A stretch of 46,354 nt of DNA from a virus. The notes beneath the pieces were generated by a model, which saw only the letters and a list, made by a program, of their open reading frames with translations, was not told the DNA's origin and searched no databases. The stretch lies in the IMG/VR virus record IMGVR_UViG_3300030102_000659, positions 1 to 46,354 of that record. One strand, 5' to 3'. Below are positions 42,004-46,354 of this stretch, piece by piece. A program made the translations under genes and the position numbers. The first letter of the stretch is position 1, and each line of letters starts with the position of its first letter.

Positions 42004-42466
42004 CCTTGTTAGAAGCACCAAAGTAAAAGCTAATTATTGCTGAAGCTAAACCACCTAAATAACCAAGTACCAAATTTATTAACGCTTCCGAATTTTGTTC
42101 AGGGGGTTGTATGGTAACTAAAAAGATATAACCTAAAAATCCTGCTACCATTGCAATACCAATAATACGTGCGGTCCAATCTTTACTAAACGTTTTACGT
42201 GCGTCTTGTTTTTCTTGTGCTTCTAATTTAAAGACATCAACGTTAAGTTCTTTCATTTTAACTTCGAAATCTTTTTCTGCTTTTTTAATCTGTAATAATT
42301 GTTCGGGAGTAGCGTTTTGCATAGCTTGTTCTATAGTAGCAGGGTTATTATCTACCCCTAATACTTTAGCTATGACCCCGCTCGCCATGCCGCCCATAGG
42401 ACCTGTTAAAGCTGAGCCTAATGTTGGTGCAACAGCACCTACTATATTTTTTAATAATCCTTTCAT
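41996..42466 (-). CDS. Holin-like membrane protein (3TM/GTA-type)
   Basis: 156 residues. Glycine-rich amphipathic N-terminus (MKGLLKNIVGAVAPTLGSAL then GPMGGMASGVIAKVLGV), a charged helix, then two strong membrane segments (about 98-119 and 129-151), separated by PPEQNSEA. This matches the arrangement of the phage holin superfamily with a WTAR motif before the first segment (DWTARIIGIAMVAGFLGY). Would form the pore for lysozyme release. It is far from the lysozyme gene (about 19 kb). Confidence 0.75.
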   Translation of the reverse strand: MKGLLKNIVGAVAPTLGSALTGPMGGMASGVIAKVLGVDNNPATIEQAMQNATPEQLLQIKKAEKDFEVKMKELNVDVFKLEAQEKQDARKTFSKDWTARIIGIAMVAGFLGYIFLVTIQPPEQNSEALINLVLGYLGGLASAIISFYFGASNKDG

Positions 42467-42477
42467 ATTAATTTCCT

Positions 42478-43107
42478 CTATGAACTACCTTTAGGTGGTT
42501 TCATTGCTAATAATTGATGATATGTTTCTGGTAAATACTTTGAACTTAATTTATATTTTTCGTTATAGTTTGATATTTTACCTAAAAGACTCATACCTAC
42601 AGGTGATAATACTTTATTAAAAACTACATCATTAGAAAAATCTAATTCATCAGTATCAGTTTTACTCATTATATCTCTAAAACTACTATATTCGCGTTCT
42701 AATTCTTTTATAGTTAAATTTTTATCACTTTCTGCGTCGTAACTGTCGGTAAATAATCCTGAAGGTGTTTTATCGTATTTAGGTTTTCCAAATAAACTTG
42801 TTTCATAAATATAATCAGGAGAAAGTTTTTTACGGTTTATATTTTTTAGTTCTGTTAAAAAATCATTAAAAGAAACGTAATCTTCGTTTCGGGAATCAGC
42901 TCTTGGACTTTTATTATAAATATATTCTGCTTTTTTATATGGAGGTAAGTTTGCTAAATAAGTATCATACATATCGGGAGTATAAGTACCAGCTTCTTGC
43001 TCAGCAAGAATATCTTGAATAGTCATAGGTTTTTCTGGCTGATACGCATTAAGGGGTGGAATAAGGTTTTCGTTGAAGTTTTCTAATAAATCTACTATGC
43101 CAGCCAT
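42478..43107 (-). CDS. MAGI-type paralog 1, unknown
   Basis: 209 residues, soluble, acidic/polar, starting MAGIVDLLEN. It shares with the 161-residue neighbour: the start MAGI-DL, a PPLNAYQPEKP-like N-terminal motif, RKKLSPDYIY and the GLFTDSYDAESDK segment plus the EREYSSF helix. No known domain. Transcribed from a promoter with TATACT six bases before ATG and no ribosome binding site. Confidence 0.65.
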   Translation of the reverse strand: MAGIVDLLENFNENLIPPLNAYQPEKPMTIQDILAEQEAGTYTPDMYDTYLANLPPYKKAEYIYNKSPRADSRNEDYVSFNDFLTELKNINRKKLSPDYIYETSLFGKPKYDKTPSGLFTDSYDAESDKNLTIKELEREYSSFRDIMSKTDTDELDFSNDVVFNKVLSPVGMSLLGKISNYNEKYKLSSKYLPETYHQLLAMKPPKGSS

Positions 43108-43113
43108 AGCAAA

Positions 43114-43141
43114 AGTATAATCGAAAAAAATTTTTTCGCAA
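43114..43141 (-). promoter_or_regulatory. Promoter with TATACT six bases before ATG (MAGI paralog 1)
   Basis: Minus strand: -35 TTGCGA (43141-43136), 16-bp spacer, -10 TATACT (43119-43114), then TTTGCT and ATG. The spacer is an A/T palindrome (CGAAAAAAATTTTTTCG on the plus strand). Nearly identical to the promoter at 43640-43667, which shows the promoter was duplicated with the gene. Confidence 0.55.
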
Positions 43142-43147
43142 AATTTT

Positions 43148-43633
43148 TTAAGTTTTCAATGAATACCTGTTCATAACGAAATCTTTGAAAGAACTAGGTA
43201 ACGCTTGGTGTTGTTCTTTATATGCACCGATTGCTGGTATCATATCTTCTGCAAAAGGAGAAAGTGTTCCTGAGCCAAATACACTATCTAGGTTTTTTGG
43301 GTTTCCTATAATTTTGATAAAGTCTGAAAATTCTTTTTCTATAGCTTCAGGGTTTACTTCAAAATCCACATTAGCGTCGTAACCGTCGCCGAAGAAACTA
43401 TATGGATTTTTCTTATAATCTTTGTTATAAATATAATCTGGAGAGAATTTACGTCTGTCTGCTGTTCTTATCGCTTGTATAGCATCAAAACGGTCATCTT
43501 CGTTTAGTTCCGATAATAATTGATTAATTCTATTTGGCTCTTGCTTTGGTGGTTTATACATATTAAGAGGACCAGCAAAATCAGTTCCAGGATTTTGAAC
43601 ATCAAATATTGGTAAGTCTATGATTCCTGCCAT
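43148..43633 (-). CDS. MAGI-type paralog 2, unknown
   Basis: 161 residues, starting MAGIIDLPIF, shorter than its paralog downstream. Shared blocks: GPLNMYKPPKQ, RRKFSPDYIYNKDYKKNPYS, FFGDGYDANVD, IEKEFSDF. Upstream 40 bases match those of paralog 1. No homology to a known family is visible to me. A 40-base gap separates it from paralog 1. Confidence 0.65.
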   Translation of the reverse strand: MAGIIDLPIFDVQNPGTDFAGPLNMYKPPKQEPNRINQLLSELNEDDRFDAIQAIRTADRRKFSPDYIYNKDYKKNPYSFFGDGYDANVDFEVNPEAIEKEFSDFIKIIGNPKNLDSVFGSGTLSPFAEDMIPAIGAYKEQHQALPSSFKDFVMNRYSLKT

Positions 43634-43639
43634 GTAGAA

Positions 43640-43667
43640 AGTATATTCGATAAAATTTTTTTCGCAA
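43640..43667 (-). promoter_or_regulatory. Promoter with TATACT six bases before ATG (MAGI paralog 2)
   Basis: Minus strand: -35 TTGCGA (43667-43662), 16-bp spacer, -10 TATACT (43645-43640), then TTCTAC and ATG. Upstream the TTTTGCGAAAAAA stretch is repeated at 43130s. No Shine-Dalgarno, so leaderless translation is likely. Confidence 0.55.
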
Positions 43668-43880
43668 AATTTTTTTACTAGGGACTTATTTGTAAAGTAG
43701 TTGCAATTGAGAGCCTGAAACTAAAGGGCGGGCGGGTGGGACCCTAGCGGTAGCCTGTAGGGGGGTATAGGGGCTATTTTAAAGCCCTGTAAGACTAGGG
43801 TAATAGATAGATAAGGGTTAAGGTTAGGTTAGTTATTTAAGTTAGCTAGGCTAGGCTACTTGATCGATTTGGTTAAGCAT

Positions 43881-43910
43881 AAAAAAAGGCTACTTGAATA
43901 AGTAGCCTTT
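43881..43910 (-). terminator. Rho-independent terminator after the 153-residue gene
   Basis: Minus strand: 11-bp perfect stem AAAGGCTACTT/AAGTAGCCTTT with loop ATTC (four bases), followed by a run of seven T. It ends the transcript of the gene that stops at 43930. Confidence 0.9.
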
Positions 43911-43929
43911 AGCTAGGGATAGCTAGGTA

Positions 43930-44391
43930 TTAACTATTAAAAGACAATGCGTCATTTAATGTAGTTAAATCAAGGTTAGTAGTTCTAACTAAATTTTTAG
44001 TAGCCCCACTACTACCATTCCAATAATGATTAAAACATTCAGGAACAGATTGTTTATAACCGCACTTATCTTCATCTTCCCATGCATTGCAGAAGTCTTG
44101 ATAAGTAATAATACCTGTAGGTGATTTGCTACACTCTTGAGCTATAATTCTCATTAAGTGTCTAACCTGTTTACTACCCGCAGATTTTCTTACAGTAGTA
44201 AAACTATCCTTATTATTAATACTAATAGTATCAATGCCACCATTGCCACCTGTAGCTGTGTCAGACTTCATCTCATCTAACTCAGCTTTAGTAAATATAG
44301 CCTTTCTTTTATCTGTATTAATAATAGCTTGTTTAACTTCAGTATCAGTTAATTTGATACCACCTTTTTTATTATTATCTTTATTAGACAT
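43930..44391 (-). CDS. Unknown soluble phage protein
   Basis: 153 residues, polar, with a disordered Asn/Lys-rich N-terminus (MSNKDNNKKGGIKLTDTEVK). Later VRHLMRIIAQECSKSP and DFCNAWEDEDKCGYKQS, including four cysteines. No family recognised. It stands alone between a terminator and a non-coding gap, with a TATAAT box about 75 bases upstream, so it is an independent transcript. Confidence 0.68.
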   Translation of the reverse strand: MSNKDNNKKGGIKLTDTEVKQAIINTDKRKAIFTKAELDEMKSDTATGGNGGIDTISINNKDSFTTVRKSAGSKQVRHLMRIIAQECSKSPTGIITYQDFCNAWEDEDKCGYKQSVPECFNHYWNGSSGATKNLVRTTNLDLTTLNDALSFNS

Positions 44392-44699
44392 AATATTTTT
44401 TCCTTCGCAGGTTAGGTTAGTTAGGTATAAGTGATAACCTGCTTAATCAACTTATATTGTTAATATTATACTAATATATAAGGATTGCAATACCTTAATT
44501 AAAATAAGTAGTACTTTTTTTAATTAGGTTATTTAGGTTATTTAAGGGTAGTTAGGCTATTTGATCTGGCTAGGTTAGTTAACTTATATAAGTTAGTGTT
44601 AATGTTAGGAGCGACGGACGGAGCGAAAGACGGACGGATAGAGTAGAGATAGAGAGGGGGAGTAGAGAAGGAGTAGAGAGAAGGGGCGAGTGAGTGATT

Positions 44700-44745
44700 G
44701 ATAGAGTGATAGAGTAGAGCGAGCGATAGAGTGATAGAGTAGAGC
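44700..44745 (+). repeat. Two exact 21-bp copies in a purine-rich block
   Basis: GATAGAGTGATAGAGTAGAG plus one base (C) occurs at 44700-44720 and again at 44725-44745, separated by GAGC. It lies in the noncoding GA-rich block and may be slippage-derived. Confidence 0.85.
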
Positions 44746-44747
44746 AC

Positions 44748-44774
44748 AAAAAAAGGCGACCGAAGTCGCCCTTT
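44748..44774 (-). terminator. Rho-independent terminator after the 98-residue gene
   Basis: Minus strand: stem GGCGAC/GTCGCC (plus flanking A-T pairs) with a UUCG loop, followed by seven T. Lies 16 bases after the stop at 44790. Confidence 0.9.
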
Positions 44775-44789
44775 GGAATCAATCAGTTA

Positions 44790-45086
44790 TTAGCTAACTG
44801 TTATGTATCCATCAGTTATAAGTTTTTTCTTATAATGAGACCATACTCTAGTAATCGCTTGGTCGGATATCCCTCCAGCTTTCACCCAAGCACTTTCAGT
44901 CGAACCATCAGTCCCAACTAACTCACCAACTGTAAGTTTGTGGTCCTTGGCGGCTAGTAAAGCCTCGATAATGATTCCAGCTTGTGGTGCAATATCTTCT
45001 TTCGGTGTAGCCACTAAAGTGATTACTTGGTTATAGTTATTAGAACCTCTTTGGGCTCCAGCTTTGTAGTTTTTATCTATTGTCAT
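44790..45086 (-). CDS. Unknown small phage protein
   Basis: 98 residues with HKLTVGELVGTDGSTESAWV and ITRVWSHYKKKLITDGYITV. The C-terminal helix-strand layout hints at a winged-helix DNA-binding fold, but this is only a guess. AAGGAG leader, own promoter (45135-45163) and own terminator, so it is a separate transcription unit. Confidence 0.66.
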   Translation of the reverse strand: MTIDKNYKAGAQRGSNNYNQVITLVATPKEDIAPQAGIIIEALLAAKDHKLTVGELVGTDGSTESAWVKAGGISDQAITRVWSHYKKKLITDGYITVS

Positions 45087-45134
45087 AATATTTCTCCTTT
45101 CTAATAGTGGGAACTACCCCGTTAATATAAATAT

Positions 45135-45163
45135 ATTATACTCGGGATTGGTACCAAAGTAAA
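45135..45163 (-). promoter_or_regulatory. Sigma70-like promoter (98-residue gene)
   Basis: Minus strand: -35 TTTACT (45163-45158), 17-bp spacer, -10 TATAAT (45140-45135). The -35 extends as TTTACTTTGG, like the promoter at 4858 (TTTACTTTG). Predicted start is near 45128, about 42 bases before the ATG. Confidence 0.65.
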
Positions 45164-45194
45164 TGAGTAAAAAGAACAAGAGAAAGTCCCTCCG

Positions 45195-45728
45195 TCAATC
45201 TTTCGCTGTAAAGTCTCCCTCTATGACATTTGACTCCGTCGCTCTTTTCTTTATCAACTGTTCTAATCGTACTAGTATGTCATCTTTAGACATCATATCA
45301 ATCTTTGCAGTCAATATTTCGCGTCTATCGATGTAGAGACCACCTGCTTTCCCTCGATGGACCTCCGCTGTGATGGCTGCGGATATCTGTCCTTGGTCTT
45401 TCGCCTCTTCTCTGAGGTCGTGTAGAGTAGATAAATGATTCTCTAGCGAAACTGCGTCCTTTTCTGAGGCTGCGATTTCCAAGTCGATGAGGTAGTTTCG
45501 AACAACTGGGTTATGATTGAGTAATACGCTACCCTGTGTCTTCGCACCCTTCCTATCCTTTGTATAGCCTGCTTTTATCGCGGCTTCGGTTGCTGTTTGC
45601 CCTTTGAAATACTCTTTACAAAATCTCTTTTGTTTTGAGTTGAGTGGTTGCCAAATCTTACCCTTATCATCTATGAAACCTTTACCGTCTTCAGTTGGCA
45701 TGAGTGAAGTATATGTGAGCTGTTTCAT
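45195..45728 (-). CDS. terS: Terminase small subunit
   Basis: 177 residues. The N-terminal helix-turn-helix block (31-80) reads SKQKRFCKEYFKGQTATEAA then IKAGYT and HNPVVRNYL, the classical terminase small-subunit pattern. The C-terminal part is helical and mixed (LSTLHDLREEAKDQGQISAA). It recognises the packaging site and stimulates terL. GAGGAG before ATG. Sits about 4.5 kb upstream of terL, with seven unrelated genes between, which is unusual. Confidence 0.87.
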   Translation of the reverse strand: MKQLTYTSLMPTEDGKGFIDDKGKIWQPLNSKQKRFCKEYFKGQTATEAAIKAGYTKDRKGAKTQGSVLLNHNPVVRNYLIDLEIAASEKDAVSLENHLSTLHDLREEAKDQGQISAAITAEVHRGKAGGLYIDRREILTAKIDMMSKDDILVRLEQLIKKRATESNVIEGDFTAKD

Positions 45729-45789
45729 CTTATCTCCTCGTGTAGCAAATGATATTACTATATTATTATAAAATAATCTATTTTAATAG

Positions 45790-45817
45790 TTTTTCTCGTG
45801 CCCTCTAGAGAATCTTA
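45790..45817 (-). promoter_or_regulatory. Promoter -10 plus 18-bp duplicated leader element (copy B)
   Basis: TAAGAT at 45817-45812 is followed by the identical 18 bases TAGAGGGCACGAGAAAAA (45807-45790). The same order, with TATAAT, precedes the SNF2 gene. The element begins about 79 bases before the terS ATG. Confidence 0.5.
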
Positions 45818-45997
45818 CCATAGTTTCTAATAGATTAATAGAATTCTATTAGTTTTGAGAAACCAAAGAATAGAGTAACCAAGAGGCTCACAGACCCATT
45901 CTATTAGTTTATTAGAGATATTAGTAGTTTTAGAGATTTTTTTACAAAAACTTTTTTATTTTACAGAACTACAATACACATAGATTTAATAGAGCAT

Positions 45998-46033
45998 AAA
46001 AAACCCCCGAGCCGCGGACAACGGCACGAGGGC
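45998..46033 (-). terminator. Rho-independent terminator after the 87-residue gene
   Basis: Minus strand: GC-rich stem CCCUCGUGCCG/CGGCUCGGGGG with one U-U mismatch and one G-U pair, short loop, then TTTTTT. Stops the transcript of the gene ending at 46053 before the terS promoter region. Confidence 0.85.
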
Positions 46034-46052
46034 ATTTAGTAGATAGTGTTAA

Positions 46053-46316
46053 TTATCTAAGCAATCCCATACGCTCCTGCTCTATAGTGTCTTCAGTCCA
46101 CAGAATTCCATCAAACTCACTGCTAACATATCCTTGTGTTCCATCGTCAAATGTTAGTAGCTCAGCGGGTAGGTTGAATGTAAACTCATCGTCTATACAT
46201 TTAGTCCCACGTTTTACTAATTCTATCTTAGTAACCTTCCTTGGCTCAGTATTTTCATACCCACAGTTCCATTCTTGTCCTATGTAGACGTGTCGTCCTT
46301 TATACGTATCATTCAT
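46053..46316 (-). CDS. Unknown small phage protein
   Basis: 87 residues, beta-rich, with YIGQEWNCGYENTEPRKVTK and DDGTQGYVSSEFDGILW. AAAGGAG in its leader. Followed by a strong terminator, so it is the last gene of a transcript from outside the window. Function unknown. Confidence 0.68.
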   Translation of the reverse strand: MNDTYKGRHVYIGQEWNCGYENTEPRKVTKIELVKRGTKCIDDEFTFNLPAELLTFDDGTQGYVSSEFDGILWTEDTIEQERMGLLR

Positions 46317-46354
46317 AATTTCTCTCCTTTCTTTCGAAAATTAATATTTTTTAA

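Larger units (their letters stand above)
43634..43929. other. Non-coding gap with G-rich block, TTAGG-like repeats and terminator
   Basis: About 296 bases without a credible gene. From left: promoter of MAGI paralog 2, a G-rich block (43726-43740, GGGCGGGCGGGTGGG), a 61-base inverted-repeat structure (ACCCTAG...CTAGGGT, 43741-43801), runs of GGTTAGGTTAG-like sequence (about 43805-43862) and a terminator. The G-rich block stands out against the A/T-rich surroundings. Confidence 0.7.
44392..44789. other. Non-coding gap: leader, TTAGG-like repeats and GA-rich repeat block
   Basis: 398 bases without a credible gene. Contents: leader of the 153-residue gene with GGTTAGGTTAG, TATAAT on the minus strand (44470-44465), a second set of TTAGG-like repeats with AGGCTATTTGATC (44523-44592, also near 43851 as AGGCTACTTGATC), then a purine-rich GA block (about 44605-44745) that contains two exact 21-bp copies at 44700-44720 and 44725-44745. 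Ends in a terminator for the 98-residue gene. Frames here are low complexity and without start signals. Confidence 0.7.
45729..46052. promoter_or_regulatory. Regulatory gap before terS (copy B of duplicated region)
   Basis: 324 bases without a gene. On the minus strand it holds a terminator (46033-45998), A/T-rich runs (45938-45963), a 24-base block at 45925-45902 that matches 4919-4942 at 22 of 24 positions, and the 18-base element at 45807-45790 identical to 5027-5044. TAAGAT (45817-45812) may be the -10 of the terS promoter. Spacing of the two blocks is 118 here and 108 bases in copy A. Confidence 0.65.

Noticed and set aside
43741-43801. tRNA-like fold: 7-bp acceptor-like stem ACCCTAG/CTAGGGT and a 7-base loop ATTTTAA on a 5-bp stem
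   Set aside because: Only 61 bases, no T-arm or GTTCRA motif and no standard D-arm; called a structured stretch, not a tRNA.
44538-44782. Minus-strand open frames of 67-69 codons across the GA-rich block
   Set aside because: Amino acid composition is Leu/Ser/Tyr/Pro low complexity caused by the GA repeat, no ribosome binding site, overlaps a terminator.
1-46354. Circular closure of the window
   Set aside because: Reading the helicase across the ends gives a stop after four more codons, before motifs V and VI, and no terminal overlap is seen; closure is not supported.

Overview
The window is an AT-rich, gene-dense, tightly packed stretch of a tailed double-stranded DNA bacteriophage. Gene content (P22-type adaptors, a virion protein with G/M/P-rich segments and a GPGGPRDD motif, many small basic proteins, SNF2 helicase, GroES-like protein) resembles uncultured marine phages of alphaproteobacteria such as SAR11 or SAR116. 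That host assignment is an inference from style, not a database result. No tape-measure or contractile-sheath gene is seen, which favours a short-tailed (podovirus-like) virion. The left edge cuts a UvrD-like helicase gene, so the genome continues outside the window; no DNA polymerase, integrase, RNA polymerase, tRNA or CRISPR array is visible.

Layout: all genes but one are on the minus strand, so read right to left. (1) 46316-43148: a small unknown gene, terminase small subunit, two unknown early-type genes and one of two paralogous 'MAGI' genes, separated by terminators, promoters and unusual non-coding DNA. (2) 43107-36543: second MAGI paralog, holin-like membrane protein, a possible pretoxin/ADP-ribosyltransferase-like protein, terminase large subunit, portal and small genes. 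(3) 36542-33025: GroES-like co-chaperonin, scaffold-like protein, decoration protein and major capsid protein, closed by a strong terminator. (4) 32871-23105: adaptors, structural proteins, a large repeat-built tail fibre with a self-cleaving chaperone, and a DNA-stabilisation-like protein. (5) 23108-21165: lysozyme, tiny basic proteins, thermonuclease-like protein and membrane proteins. (6) 21162-16463: the most striking block, a curli (type VIII secretion) cassette with CsgF, CsgG, a curlin-like repeat protein, a secreted FecR-domain protein and a CHASE2-class III adenylate cyclase, chained by gene overlaps of 56, 17, 86 and 4 bases. (7) 16377-6558: a 35-residue protein and six large low-complexity virion/ejection-type proteins. 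(8) The only plus-strand gene, an SNF2 helicase (5114-6565), converges on them. (9) 4797-1: a replication/repair operon with unknown proteins, an archaeo-eukaryotic-type primase, an AlkB-like dioxygenase and the UvrD-like helicase.

Regulation visible in the sequence: two intergenic regions, before the SNF2 gene and before the terminase small subunit gene, share in inverted orientation an 18-bp identical element and a second 24-bp near-identical element at similar spacing. Two other genes have TTTACT-17-TATWAT promoters. Three genes (both MAGI paralogs and the ART-like gene) have a TATACT hexamer exactly 6 nt before ATG and no ribosome binding site, which suggests leaderless mRNAs.

Working model (inference): during late infection the phage installs an outer-membrane CsgG pore with its CsgF partner, exports an amyloid-like repeat protein and a FecR-domain protein, and places a periplasm-sensing cyclase in the inner membrane. 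This would link envelope remodelling to cAMP signalling. The cassette sits between the lysis module and the ejection-type proteins, so it is probably expressed late.
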